Below, piece by piece: positions 35,178 to 44,400 of a stretch of 64,000 bases of DNA. Position 1 is the first letter of the stretch. Each line of letters starts with the position of its first letter. The notes under the pieces were generated by a model that was not told where the DNA came from, searched no databases, and was given only the letters and a program-made list of their open reading frames with translations. Source of the DNA: Polyangium sp. 15x6 (lineage in GTDB: Bacteria > Myxococcota_A > Polyangia > Polyangiales > Polyangiaceae); contig NZ_JASBQE010000022.1 of the NCBI RefSeq assembly GCF_029960785.1, positions 1 to 64,000 on the forward strand, read 5' to 3'. The position numbers were made by a program, and so were the translations under genes.

Positions 35178-36686
35178 TTACCCTTCGTCGCGCAGCGCCG
35201 CCTCTGCTGCATTCTTGCCGCAGGCGCCGTGCACGCCGGCGCCTGGGTGCGTGTACGAGGAGCCGAGGTACAGCGCGCGGATCGGCGTGCGATAGCGGAA
35301 GTATGGGAACACGGGGCGGAAGAAGAGCTGGTGCTGGATCTGCGCCGAGCCGCCGCCGAGATCGCCGCCGATGAGGTTCTCGTCCATCGCTTCGAGATCC
35401 CGCGGCGTGACGATCACGCGCGCGAGGATCCGCTTCTTGAAGCCTGGCGCGAGCTCCTCGATGCGCGCCTCGATTCGATCGGCGAACGATTGCTTTGCGG
35501 CCTCCCAGCCGCCGGGCACCGTGGGAGGGACGCGCGAGTAAGCCCAGAGCGTGTGCTTGCCGGCGGGCGCGCGCGTTGGATCTGCGAGCGTTTGCTGACC
35601 GATGACGAGGTATGGATCCTGTGGCAGCTCGCCGCGGCGCACCTCCGCCGTGAAGCGCGCGAGATCGTCGAGGCTGTCGCCTGTGTGCACGACGGCCGAG
35701 CGCGCTGCGTCCTCGCATGACCACGGCACCGGGCCCGAGAGCGCCCAGTCCATCTTGAACGTCCCGAAGCCGTGCTTGAAGTGCCGCATCGACTCCGCGA
35801 TCGGCGTCGGCACGAGACCCGGATCGAGCAATCGCAGGTAGAGCGCGGGCGCCGACGTGTCTGCGATGATCGCGCGATCGGCCTCGATCTCCTCGCCTTG
35901 CTCCGTCACGACGGCCGAGGCGCGCCCCTCGCGCACCACGATACGTTTCACGCGCGTGCCTGTCCGCACCACGCCGCCGAGCTCTTCGAGCCGCTTGATC
36001 AAGGCCCGCGTGATCGAGATCGCTCCGCCCTCGGGAATCGCGAATCCCCCGCTCGACGCGAGCATGGCCAGCATGAAGCCCACGATCGCGCCGAAGGGAT
36101 CGTCCGGGCCGACGTCCGTGTGCAGCGCGAGCGCCGGAATGATCCGGCGCGCCGGTTCGGTCCGGAACGTCCTCTCCGCGTAGCCGCGACCGCTCGACGC
36201 GGCCACGGCTGCGAGCCGCAGCAGGTTCGCCGGCCCGAAGCGGAGCATCGGCCCCACGGCCGGCAGCGTCGAGAGCAACGCGTCGAGCAGCTTCTCTCGT
36301 GTCTTCCCGTGCCAGCGCGCGAGCTCCTCCCAGGCGGCACCGTCCTCGCCGAGGCTCCGCTTGCTCGCCTCGAGGTCGCGCCCGATCGCCGCGCACGTGC
36401 CGTCCTTGGCGGGGTGGGCGCTGTCGAGGGGCGCGTGACGCCACACGAGACCGGCTTCGGGCAGGTCGAGGGGCATCAGGGCGGGGCTCGTGGGGCCGAA
36501 GGGGAAGAAGGCGGCGCCCACGTCGTGCAGGAAGCCGGGCAGGGTGCTCTCCTCGGTCCAGGCCGCGCCGCCGGGCCGGCGCTGGGCCTCCAGCACGAGC
36601 ACGGACCACCCGGCCTGGGCGAGGTAGTTGGCGGCCACGAGCCCGTTCGGACCTGCGCCGATCACGATCGCGTCGGGGGTGATCAT
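35178..36686 (-). CDS. FAD-dependent phytoene-desaturase-like oxidoreductase
   Basis: 502 aa of the CrtI/amine-oxidase FAD superfamily. The N-terminal dinucleotide motif AIVIGAGPNGLVAANYLAQAG (about 6-26) is followed by EAQRRPGGAAWTEE; the C-terminal flavin motif is YLGSSYTHPGAGVHGACG. Family members desaturate or isomerise carotenoids or retinoids, or are uncharacterised; with no crt genes nearby the substrate is open. Divergent (94 bp) from the MFS transporter at 36781. The stop lies 15 bp from hairpin copy E. No Shine-Dalgarno stands out before the ATG. Confidence 0.88.
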   Translation of the reverse strand: MITPDAIVIGAGPNGLVAANYLAQAGWSVLVLEAQRRPGGAAWTEESTLPGFLHDVGAAFFPFGPTSPALMPLDLPEAGLVWRHAPLDSAHPAKDGTCAAIGRDLEASKRSLGEDGAAWEELARWHGKTREKLLDALLSTLPAVGPMLRFGPANLLRLAAVAASSGRGYAERTFRTEPARRIIPALALHTDVGPDDPFGAIVGFMLAMLASSGGFAIPEGGAISITRALIKRLEELGGVVRTGTRVKRIVVREGRASAVVTEQGEEIEADRAIIADTSAPALYLRLLDPGLVPTPIAESMRHFKHGFGTFKMDWALSGPVPWSCEDAARSAVVHTGDSLDDLARFTAEVRRGELPQDPYLVIGQQTLADPTRAPAGKHTLWAYSRVPPTVPGGWEAAKQSFADRIEARIEELAPGFKKRILARVIVTPRDLEAMDENLIGGDLGGGSAQIQHQLFFRPVFPYFRYRTPIRALYLGSSYTHPGAGVHGACGKNAAEAALRDEG

Positions 36687-36780
36687 GGAGTTTTGTGTAG
36701 CACGGTGAGAAGCGCTCGGTGTTCGTCCGGTCGTGTTCCCGTAGCGGCCGGGGCGTCACAACGCGTACCCTCGGCGAACG

Positions 36781-38076
36781 ATGAGCCAAGGCCCTGGTGC
36801 GTCCTCCACGACCCTTCCGCTCGAGCGAGGTGAGCCTTCTGCCCTCGTCGAGGACGCAAGGGCGCGTCGCGGACGATGGACCGCGTGGGTGCTCACGTGG
36901 GTGTCGTACGCGACGTATTACTTGGGGCGCAAAGGGATCAGCGTCGCGAAGGCGCCCATCATGGAGAGCCTCGGCAAGGACGTGCTCCGCAACGTCGAGA
37001 CGGCGTACCTCGCGGCGTACATGGTCGGGCAGTACGTGAACGGCATGCTCGGCGATCGCGTGGGCGCGCGCCGGCTCGTGGGCGTCGGCATGCTCGTCTC
37101 GGCGGCCGCGTGCCTCGTGTTCGGGGCGTCGAGCGTGGGGATCGCGTTCCTCGTCGCGTTCCTGGTGAACGGCTTCGCGCAATCGTCGGGCTGGCCTGGC
37201 AACGCGAAGGCGATGGCCGAGTGGACCACGCCCCAGAATCGCGGCCGCGTGATGGGCGTGTGGGCGACGTGTTATCAGGCCGGCGGCATCATCGCGACGT
37301 GGTTCGCCACGTTGATGCTGAGCCTCTATGGCTGGCGCGCGAGCTTCTGGGGCCCGGCGGTCGTCGTCGCGCTCGTCGGCGTGCTCGTGCTCCTGTTTTT
37401 GAAGCCCGGCCCGGGCGCGGTGGCGGTCCCGGTCGCGGGCGTGGCTACGGGCGCGGAAGCGGAGGTGGCGGCGACCCAGCGGGCGGAGCGGAGCCGCGTG
37501 CTCCGGAACCCCACGGTCTGGTTTTATGGCGCCTCGTACTTCGGGATGAAGCTCATCCGCTACAGCATCCTGTTCTGGCTGCCGTTTTACCTGACGACCG
37601 CGCTGCATTATACGAAGACGGGCGCCGGATACATGTCGATCTCGTTCGAGGTCGGCGGCGTGCTCGGCACGATCACCATGGGGGCGATCTCCGATCGATA
37701 TCGCCATATCCCGCGCTCCCGCTTCGCCGCCGCGTGGCTCGTGCTGCTCGCCGGCGCGATTTTCCTGTATGCGCAGCTCGGCGCCACGGGCACCGTCACG
37801 AATTTCGTCGTGATGGCGCTCGTCGGCGCGCTCCTCTTCGGGCCGGATTCGCTCATCAGCGGCGCCGCGGCGCAGGACGCGGGCGGAAAGTACGCGGCCG
37901 CCACCGCGCTCGGCGTGGTGAATGGGGTCGGCTCGATCGGGGCGATTCTTCAGGAGTACGTCACGCGGGGCGTGAGCGAGCGCTACGGGTGGGACAAACT
38001 GTTTTACGTCTTCGTCGCCCTGGCGGTGTTCTCGGCGGTCTGTCTCGTCCCGACGTTCCGCCCGCGGAAGGCGTGA
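36781..38076 (+). CDS. MFS transporter, organophosphate:Pi antiporter-like
   Basis: 431 aa with about 12 predicted TM helices in two six-helix halves joined by a charged loop (about 215-240). The N-half WVSYATYYLGRKGISVAKA and the signature-like DRVGARRLVG resemble the GlpT/UhpT (OPA) branch, in which Tyr/Arg/Lys near TM1 bind phosphate; the exact substrate (glycerol-3-P, hexose-P or other) is not readable. Inner membrane. It converges with the small lipoprotein gene with one base between stops. The upstream neighbour is the divergent FAD oxidoreductase, but no functional tie is evident. Confidence 0.88.
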   Translation: MSQGPGASSTTLPLERGEPSALVEDARARRGRWTAWVLTWVSYATYYLGRKGISVAKAPIMESLGKDVLRNVETAYLAAYMVGQYVNGMLGDRVGARRLVGVGMLVSAAACLVFGASSVGIAFLVAFLVNGFAQSSGWPGNAKAMAEWTTPQNRGRVMGVWATCYQAGGIIATWFATLMLSLYGWRASFWGPAVVVALVGVLVLLFLKPGPGAVAVPVAGVATGAEAEVAATQRAERSRVLRNPTVWFYGASYFGMKLIRYSILFWLPFYLTTALHYTKTGAGYMSISFEVGGVLGTITMGAISDRYRHIPRSRFAAAWLVLLAGAIFLYAQLGATGTVTNFVVMALVGALLFGPDSLISGAAAQDAGGKYAAATALGVVNGVGSIGAILQEYVTRGVSERYGWDKLFYVFVALAVFSAVCLVPTFRPRKA

Positions 38077-38077
38077 G

Positions 38078-38341
38078 TCACTCGCATTCCTTGTACGACT
38101 CGCCGAGCGAGCACCAGGCCGCCTCGCAGGAGGCCTGATCGCCGCTCTGCTCCAGCTTCTTCGCGGCCACGCAGCTCTGCGAGCTCGCGCAAGCGCCGCT
38201 CTCGCCGCACGTGTTCGTCACGAGATCCGCGCAGGTGAAATCGCTCGGGCAGGACCTTTGCCCCTCGTCGGAGCAGCCCGCCAATGTCGAGCACGCGAGC
38301 ACGAGCGCGCCGAAGAGCCCCCGAAACACGCGCGCCTTCAT
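38078..38341 (-). CDS. Small Cys-rich lipoprotein
   Basis: 87 aa. Signal MKARVFRGLFGALVLACSTLAGC with lipobox LAGC and mature part carrying eight to nine cysteines (CPSDFTCADLVTNTCGESGAC, SCVAA, SCEAAWC, KECE), probably disulfide-linked. Its ATG overlaps the stop of the VWA lipoprotein by 4 nt (ATGA), so the two are co-translated and likely work together at the envelope. No family recognised. Confidence 0.8.
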   Translation of the reverse strand: MKARVFRGLFGALVLACSTLAGCSDEGQRSCPSDFTCADLVTNTCGESGACASSQSCVAAKKLEQSGDQASCEAAWCSLGESYKECE

Positions 38342-39816
38342 GGTGTCTCCACGGCGAGGCCGAGGTTTTGCCCGAGCTTCTGGAGCAGCGTGATCTCCCG
38401 CTTCAGGTTCTCGTCGGACAGGGCCGCATCGGCGCTCGTGAGCCGCGCGATCGCTCCTTCGAGCCGCGCGGCCGCGTCCTCGGCGTCGAGGCTCCCCGTG
38501 TGGTAATCGCCGCAGAGCCGCTTCATCACGAGGTATTCGTTCGTCACGGCGAGCGTCCGCGCGATGTGCGGGGTCGGCAAGAGCGCGTCCGTCGGCCCCG
38601 GCAGCGTCTGGAAGGGCAAGCGCATCGAGAGCGTGTCCTTTTCGAGGACGCCCTCGGGCGTCTCGTATTCGATCGTCACCGAGCCCGCCTCGATCGCCTC
38701 GCCGGAGACGAGCGGCTCGAGGTTCGACCCATCGAGCCGGAGCACGATCCCTCCTTTGCGTTTGCTCAGGAACACCGTGCTCACGTCGAAGAGCTTGCCG
38801 CTGCCGTGCTCGCCGATCTGCGGCACGCCGTAGACGTCGGAGACCTCCGTCCCCTCGGCCGCCGCCGTCGAGACCCGTAGGTTGTACGCGATGGGCGTCA
38901 CCAGGAAATCGAGCTCCTCCTCGAAAATCGGCTTCACGTCCTCGGCGCCCACGAATCGATGGTTTCCGCCCCGCAGGTGCGCGATCTGGTCGACGAACGA
39001 GGCGTCGAAGTTCGAGCCGAAGCCGAAGAACGTGAAGCCGATGTCGAGGGCCGAGGCCGCCTCGACCATCGACTGGAAGCTCGCGGCGTCGGTCGCGCCG
39101 ACGTTCGGCATCGCGTCGGTGAACACCATCAGCCGCGAGAGCGTGTCACTCCGCACGTGCTCGTCGATCACGGCATATCCGAGCATCATGCCCTCCTCCA
39201 TCGAGGTCGAGCCGCCGGTCTCGATCTCGTCGATCGCGGCGTGCAGCGATTCCTTGTCGGAGACGGGCGTCGATTCCTGGATCGTGCTCGCGCTCGAAGC
39301 GAACTCCACGATGGCCACGCGATCGTCGGGCCGGAGGTGGTCGACGAGCGCGTGCAGCGCCTCCCGCACGTGCGGGAGGTTGCCCTCCATCGAGCCGCTC
39401 GTGTCGATCACGACGCCGAGGTTCAAGGGCTTGCGGACGAATTCGTCCTCGCGGATGTTCGATTGCATGCCGAGCTGCACGAAGATGTCGCGCGCGTCGT
39501 CGTCGAGGCCTACGTCGAGCCCCGCCGCCGTATCGATGCAAAGGGGTTTTGCGCAGGGCACGGGGGCCGCGAGGGCGAGGTCGTGCTCGGAATAGAGGCC
39601 CTCCGGGGTGAAATCGTCGAGCGTGGGGACGCCGCCCGATTCGATGATGCTGCGCGCGAGCCCGATGTCCTGGGCGCCGCCGGGCGTGGCCCCGAGAAAA
39701 TCGCCCCCGGCCGAATACCCGCCGCCGCACCCCGCAGGCGCGGCAAGGGCGAGCACGAGGGCGAGGGGACGAAACGAGGGACGGATCTTTCCCGCGAACG
39801 ATGTTCGTCGATGCAT
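38338..39816 (-). CDS. VWA-domain lipoprotein
   Basis: 492 aa. Signal peptide with lipobox APAGC; the reading frame extends about 150 codons upstream but the signal starts at ATG 39816. A von Willebrand A domain covers about 135-310: MIDAS DTSGSM, then a Thr in the GGSTSM loop and Asp in VFTDAMPN, all three metal-ion motifs intact. It is followed by a beta-sandwich-like region (YNLRVSTAAAEGTEVSDVYG..) and a C-terminal helical stretch. YfbK/batA-like surface VWA proteins share this layout. Probably a cell-surface ligand-binding protein; partner of the small Cys-rich lipoprotein with which it overlaps by ATGA. Confidence 0.88.
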   Translation of the reverse strand: MHRRTSFAGKIRPSFRPLALVLALAAPAGCGGGYSAGGDFLGATPGGAQDIGLARSIIESGGVPTLDDFTPEGLYSEHDLALAAPVPCAKPLCIDTAAGLDVGLDDDARDIFVQLGMQSNIREDEFVRKPLNLGVVIDTSGSMEGNLPHVREALHALVDHLRPDDRVAIVEFASSASTIQESTPVSDKESLHAAIDEIETGGSTSMEEGMMLGYAVIDEHVRSDTLSRLMVFTDAMPNVGATDAASFQSMVEAASALDIGFTFFGFGSNFDASFVDQIAHLRGGNHRFVGAEDVKPIFEEELDFLVTPIAYNLRVSTAAAEGTEVSDVYGVPQIGEHGSGKLFDVSTVFLSKRKGGIVLRLDGSNLEPLVSGEAIEAGSVTIEYETPEGVLEKDTLSMRLPFQTLPGPTDALLPTPHIARTLAVTNEYLVMKRLCGDYHTGSLDAEDAAARLEGAIARLTSADAALSDENLKREITLLQKLGQNLGLAVETP

Positions 39817-39982
39817 GTCGATTCCAATCCAAGGCAAGGGTTTTCCCGAACGCAGGGGCATTCCACCCCGGCATCGAGACCCTCGATGGAATCGCGCATT
39901 CCGGGCGGCGTCAAGGGGCCGCACGCCCTCAACTGGGAAAGGTAGGCAGCCTCCGTTACCATGGGCCCCCTTGGAGGTCTTC

Positions 39983-41287
39983 ATGGTGTCCTTGTCTTCT
40001 CGTCTCGGTCCCACGCTTTGCGCGCTCGGCGCGGCCGCCGTCCTCATGGCCCCCGGCGAGGCGCGCGCCGCCGACGACATGCACTGGTTCTCGCCCGGGC
40101 TCATGCTCTCGCTGAGCTTCGGCGACAAGATCAACTTCGGCCTCGGCCTCGACGCCCGGTATTCGCTTCTCTTCGTCGGAGATACCACCTGCTTCTCCAG
40201 CCCCCGCGGCGCCGTCGGCGCATTCGCGCAGGCGTCCTGGCTCAACTTCTCGGCCGCGGGCCGGTTCGCCGCGGGCATTCATGGCGGAGTGGACCTCCGG
40301 CGACTTCCGTTCGGCGCGAACGCCGAGGTCGGCTGGACGTATCGCACGGCGCTCTCGGACCAGCACCCGGGCGGCCACGGGGTTCACGTGGGCCTCGGAG
40401 GCATCGGCGCCCAGATCGTCGACCTGGCCTTTCGCGGCACGATTCCCTGGGCGGGGGACGATAGGAAGCCGGAGTTCACGATCGCCATGGGCGCCCATTT
40501 CCCGCCCATGTACGGGAATCCGGGCAGGTGCATCATGGGGCGGCCTTTGCGCGTGAACGGTCGATACGTTTTGCCGGGCGTCACCGGAAAACCGCGCCGC
40601 GGGAGCGGGCGCCGGGCGAGGATCGACGAGACCACGCGGGCCGCGCTCGCGCGGTCCTTCCAGGACGACGCGCGCGCGGAATGCGCCTCGATTCCAGCGT
40701 TTCTCGCCCTGGCGCGGGATCTCGCGGCGGTGGGCGCGCCGCGGGAGCTCGTGGACCGGGCGCTCGTCGCGGCGGCGGACGAGGTGCGGCACACGGAGCT
40801 TTGTTCTTCGATTGCAGGGGATCTCGCGTCGATGACGCTGGCGCCGGAGCTCTTGCCGGCGCCGCGGCGGTCGGGGCTCGATCGAAGGCGGGAGCTTTCG
40901 CGTCTGTGCGTGGAGTCCTGGGAAGACGGCTGCCTCGGCGAGGGGGCGGCGGCGGAGCGTGCGCGGAGGCAGGCGAGGGGAGCGAAGGAAGCGGGCATCG
41001 GCGCGGCGCTCGGTGTGATTGCGGAGGACGAGGCGCGGCACGCGGAGCTCGGATGGCGGGTCGTGGAATGGTGCCTGTCCGAGGGCGGGAAGCCGGTGCG
41101 GGAGGCGCTGGGCGAGGCCGTGGCGGCGTCGCCGGAGGGGCCGGCGCGGGAGGATGTGCCAGAGGCGGAGCCGGCCGCGTGGCGCGCCCATGGAAGGATC
41201 GGGCAGCACGAAATCGAGGCGTCGTGGGAGAAGACGGTGGGTTTGGCACGGAAGACGGCGGAGGGGTTGCTTTGGGCTCGCCCGTGA
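39983..41287 (+). CDS. Exported beta-rich domain fused to ferritin-like domain, copy 1
   Basis: 434 aa. Cleavable Sec signal (MVSLSSRLGPTLCALGAAAV.. ending ARA/AD). Residues about 28-190 are alternating amphipathic strands (HWFSPGLMLSLSFGDKINFG, LDARYSLLF, GVDLRRLPFGANAEVGW), resembling a small outer-membrane-barrel or YfaZ-like domain. From about 215 a ferritin-like four-helix unit has candidate di-iron ligands AECASI, DEVRHTE, CLGEGAAAE and DEARHAE (two ExxH). Start supported by GGAGG 6 nt before the ATG. Nearly identical to the next gene. The fusion suggests a surface or periplasmic oxidase/metal-binding protein; function unknown. Confidence 0.8.
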   Translation: MVSLSSRLGPTLCALGAAAVLMAPGEARAADDMHWFSPGLMLSLSFGDKINFGLGLDARYSLLFVGDTTCFSSPRGAVGAFAQASWLNFSAAGRFAAGIHGGVDLRRLPFGANAEVGWTYRTALSDQHPGGHGVHVGLGGIGAQIVDLAFRGTIPWAGDDRKPEFTIAMGAHFPPMYGNPGRCIMGRPLRVNGRYVLPGVTGKPRRGSGRRARIDETTRAALARSFQDDARAECASIPAFLALARDLAAVGAPRELVDRALVAAADEVRHTELCSSIAGDLASMTLAPELLPAPRRSGLDRRRELSRLCVESWEDGCLGEGAAAERARRQARGAKEAGIGAALGVIAEDEARHAELGWRVVEWCLSEGGKPVREALGEAVAASPEGPAREDVPEAEPAAWRAHGRIGQHEIEASWEKTVGLARKTAEGLLWARP

Positions 41288-41410
41288 CGTGATTGTCAGG
41301 GGGCGGCGGACGGCTGCGCCTCGAATACGGGCTCCCATGGGGAAGGCACGCGTCGTGCATTCGGCCGTGCCACCACCGCACCCCGGCCGATGAGCCCTCG
41401 GAGGTCTTCA

Positions 41411-42718
41411 ATGGTATCCTTGTCTTCTCGTCTCGGTCCCACGCTTTGCGCGCTCGGCGCGGCCGCCATTCTCATGGCCCCCGGCGAGGCGCGCGCGGAC
41501 GACGACATCCACTGGTTCTCGCCCGGGCTCATGCTCTCGCTGAGCTTCGGCGACAAGATCAACTTCGGCCTCGGCCTCGACGCCCGGTATTCGCTTCTCT
41601 TCGTCGGAGATACCACCTGCTTCTCCAGCCCCCGCGGCGCCGTCGGCGCATTCGCGCAGGCGTCCTGGCTCAACTTCTCGGCCGCGGGCCGGTTCGCCGC
41701 GGGCGTTCATGGCGGACTGGACCTCCGGGGGCGGCCTCCGATCGGCGCGAACGCCGAGGTCGGCTGGACGTATCGCACGGCGCTCTCGGACCAGCACCCG
41801 GGCGGCCACGGGGTTCACGTGGGCCTCGGAGGCATCGGCGCCGAGATCTTCGACCTGGCCTTCCGCGGCACGATTCCCTGGGCCGGTGACGAGAGGAAGC
41901 CGGAGTTCACGGTCGCCTTGGGCGCCCATTTCCCGCCCATGTACGGGGAACCGGGCATGTGCGTCCTCGGGCGGCCTTTGCGCGCGAACGGCCGATACGT
42001 TTTGCCGGGCGTCACCGGAAAACCGCGCCGCGGGAGCGGGCGCCGGGCGAGGATCGACGAGACCACGCGGGCCGCGCTCGCGCGGTCCTTCCAGGACGAC
42101 GCGCGCGCGGAATGCGCCTCGATTCCGGCGTTTCTTGCATTGGCGCGGGATCTCGCGGAGGTGGGCGCGCCGCGGGAGCTCGTGGACCGGGCGCTCGTCG
42201 CGGCGGCGGACGAGGTGCGGCACACGGAGCTTTGTTCTTCGATTGCAGGGGATCTCGCGTCGATGACGCTGGCGCCGGAGCTCTTGCCGGCGCCGCGGCG
42301 GTCGGGGCTCGATCGAAGGCGGGAGCTTTCGCGTCTGTGCGTGGAGTCCTGGGAAGACGGCTGCCTCGGCGAGGGGGCGGCGGCGGAGCGGGCGCGGAGG
42401 CAGGCGAGGGGAGCGAAGGATCCGGGCATCGGCGCGGCGCTCGGGGCGATCGCGGAGGACGAGGCGCGGCACGCGGAGCTCGGATGGCGGGTCGTGGAAT
42501 GGTGCCTGTCCGAGGGTGGGAAGCCGGTGCGGGAGGCGCTGGGCGAGGCCGTGGCGGCGTCGCCGGAGGGGCCGGCGCGGGAGGATGTGCCAGAGGCGGA
42601 GCCGGCCGCGTGGCGCGCCCATGGGAGGATCGGGCAGCACGAGATCGAGGCGTCGTGGGAGAAGACGGTGGGTTTGGCACGGAAGACGGCGGAGGGGTTG
42701 CTTTTGGCCCGCCCGTGA
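41411..42718 (+). CDS. Exported beta-rich domain fused to ferritin-like domain, copy 2
   Basis: 435 aa, tandem paralogue of the gene at 39983 with roughly 95% identity. The same signal peptide (ending ARA/DDD), beta-rich domain and ferritin-like helices with two ExxH motifs (DEVRHTE, DEARHAE) are present. Differences concentrate in the beta-rich part (one extra residue in LRGRPPIGAN, V/I, Q/E and N/E changes, MCVLGRPLRANG for RCIMGRPLRVNG), while the ferritin half is almost invariant, as if under conversion or strong constraint. GGAGGTCTTCA precedes the ATG as in copy 1. Probably expressed together with copy 1 and the third ferritin-like gene. Confidence 0.8.
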   Translation: MVSLSSRLGPTLCALGAAAILMAPGEARADDDIHWFSPGLMLSLSFGDKINFGLGLDARYSLLFVGDTTCFSSPRGAVGAFAQASWLNFSAAGRFAAGVHGGLDLRGRPPIGANAEVGWTYRTALSDQHPGGHGVHVGLGGIGAEIFDLAFRGTIPWAGDERKPEFTVALGAHFPPMYGEPGMCVLGRPLRANGRYVLPGVTGKPRRGSGRRARIDETTRAALARSFQDDARAECASIPAFLALARDLAEVGAPRELVDRALVAAADEVRHTELCSSIAGDLASMTLAPELLPAPRRSGLDRRRELSRLCVESWEDGCLGEGAAAERARRQARGAKDPGIGAALGAIAEDEARHAELGWRVVEWCLSEGGKPVREALGEAVAASPEGPAREDVPEAEPAAWRAHGRIGQHEIEASWEKTVGLARKTAEGLLLARP

Positions 42719-42832
42719 CGTGATTGTCAGGGGGCGGCGGACGGCGGCGCCTCGAATACGGGCTCCCATGCCGAAGGCACGCGCCGTGCATTGGGCCGGG
42801 CCACCACCGGGAAACCCCCCACGGAGGCCTCG

Positions 42833-44020
42833 ATGAATCCTGCGCACGTTTTCCGCCGCTCCCTTGCCCATCGTCTTTTCGCCTTGCTCGCGCTCCCGGC
42901 CGCGGGCGCCGTCGTCTCCGGATGCCTCTTCAGCACGAGCTGCCCCGACAATGACGAGCCCATCACCGCCGAGCGATGCCTCACCTGGCCGCCGGAGGAC
43001 GCAGGCGCAGGCGGCGGCGGCGGCGGGAGCGTCGATCCGCTCGTATGCCCCTCGCGGGACGATGCGACGACTCGGCTCAATGATCAGTTCTTTGCGTCTC
43101 ACACGGTCAAGAGCGACGGGACGCTGAAGGACGGCCAGTGCTGCTATGCCACCGAGTTCATTCCCTATTGCGAGGGGCGGCCGTACCTGGTCGACGAAGT
43201 GGCCCGCACGGCGCCCGCGATCCGCGGCCGCGGAGACGCCGGGTGGGGCGCCGGGACTTCGAGCCGTCCTGCCGTCGCGGAAATCGCGCCCGACCTCCGG
43301 GCGGTGCTCGCGGCGGAATGGACGCGCGACGCGCTCTTCGAGCACGCGTCGGTGGCGTCGTTCGGGCGCTTCGCGATGGAGCTGCTCGCCGTGGGCGCGC
43401 CGGCCGAGCTCGTGGAGGAAGCGCACAGGGCAGCGCTCGATGAAGTGCGGCACGCGCGTCTCTGCTTTGCATTGGCGAGCGCTTACGCAGGCGAGCCCGT
43501 GGCGCCAGGGGCGTTCCCCTTCGGAGGCGCTGCGGAGGTGGTGGCGGATCTCGCGTCGATTGCAGCGCGCACGGCAAAAGAAGGGTGCATCAACGAGACG
43601 ATCGCAGCCGTGATCGCGGCAGAGCAATGCGCGAGGGCCGAGGATCCCGCAGTCGCCGAGGTGCTCGCCGGCATCGCAGCAGACGAGGCACGGCACGCGG
43701 AGCTCGCATGGCGCACGGTGGCCTGGGCAATCCGCGTGGGCGGCGAGCAGGTGCGGTCAGCCGTGGAGGAAGTCTTCGTAGGCCTGGCGCAGGGCGCCAT
43801 GCTGGATGCAGGCGGCGCAGCGGATCCGCGGCTCGCGGCGCACGGGCGGCTCGCAGGGGCAGCGCTCGCGGAGGCGACGGCGCGGGCGCTGGAGGAGGTC
43901 GTAGGGCCCGCGGCGGGGGTGTTGCTCCAAAGCGTAGCGCCGGGGTTTCACCCCGGACCCGAGCAGGGGCTATCCGCCCCTGCACCCGGACCAGCGCAAG
44001 CGCTGGACTCGTGGCGATGA
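42833..44020 (+). CDS. Ferritin-like lipoprotein with repeat-derived C-terminus
   Basis: 395 aa. Lipobox VVSGC, a Cys-containing N-terminal part (CPDNDEP, CLTWPPED, Gly-run, QCCYATEFIPYC), then a ferritin-like domain from about 155: candidate ligands LFEHASVASF, DEVRHARL, CINETIAAVIAAEQ, DEARHAELAW (two ExxH). Same domain class as the two preceding genes but with a different N-terminal half and no barrel-like part, so a distant third member of the cluster. GGAGG lies 5 nt before the ATG. The last about 28 residues (SVAPGF.. to LDSWR) are encoded by hairpin copy F, so the native end is probably near AGVLLQ. Confidence 0.8.
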   Translation: MNPAHVFRRSLAHRLFALLALPAAGAVVSGCLFSTSCPDNDEPITAERCLTWPPEDAGAGGGGGGSVDPLVCPSRDDATTRLNDQFFASHTVKSDGTLKDGQCCYATEFIPYCEGRPYLVDEVARTAPAIRGRGDAGWGAGTSSRPAVAEIAPDLRAVLAAEWTRDALFEHASVASFGRFAMELLAVGAPAELVEEAHRAALDEVRHARLCFALASAYAGEPVAPGAFPFGGAAEVVADLASIAARTAKEGCINETIAAVIAAEQCARAEDPAVAEVLAGIAADEARHAELAWRTVAWAIRVGGEQVRSAVEEVFVGLAQGAMLDAGGAADPRLAAHGRLAGAALAEATARALEEVVGPAAGVLLQSVAPGFHPGPEQGLSAPAPGPAQALDSWR

Positions 44021-44240
44021 ACTGCGCGATGCGCAGTTCATCGAACAGGCCGAGTCGAGACCCGTAGCGATCCTGCCAACCGGGACAGCTGCGCTGCCAT
44101 TCGGCGGCTGGTCTTGCCACCGTCCGCTGGAAGAACTGCGCATCGCGCAGTTCTTCCACAAAAGGTCCAGCGCTTGCGCTGGTCCGGGTCGAGGGGCGGA
44201 CAGCCCCCGCGGGGTCCGGGGCGGCGCCCCGGCGCTACGT
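43931..44240. repeat. Multi-hairpin repeat, copy F (full composite)
   Basis: Full mirror element of about 310 bp bounded by inverted termini (AGCGTAGCGCCGGGG at left, CCCCGGCGCTACG at right). H1 at 44015-44043 (CGATGAACTGCGC arms) and 44129-44157 (GGAAGAACTGCGC arms) flank the core, which is more diverged than in D and E. H4 at left is CCGGGGT/ACCCCGG (loop TTC) and at right CCGGGGC/GCCCCGG, each fully paired. The 3' end of the ferritin-like lipoprotein gene reads about 90 bp into it. Confidence 0.92.
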
Positions 44241-44400
44241 CGCCCGGCGCGCGCGGTCGGCTTCGAGGAACGCGCGCGCCTCGGGGAGGGGGTGCGGCAG
44301 GGAGCAGGGTATCGACCGGTAAAGCTGACCGTGGCATGCGCGCCGGTCGACGGAGCGCTCGTCCGGCGTGACGGGCTGATCTGCGAGGCGGCGAGGGGCG

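Larger units (their letters stand above)
39974..42803. repeat. Tandem duplication of about 1.4 kb (two ferritin-fusion genes)
   Basis: Unit 1 runs from about 39974 (GGAGGTCTTCA before the first ATG) to about 41374; unit 2 from about 41402 to 42803, offset 1428 bp. Both the coding parts and the downstream spacer (TGACGTGATTGTCAGGGGGC then GCGCCTCGAATACGGGCTCCC) are duplicated; differences are scattered substitutions plus a 3-bp indel near 40302/41730. Long stretches of the ferritin half are identical at DNA level, implying a recent event or gene conversion. Confidence 0.92.
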
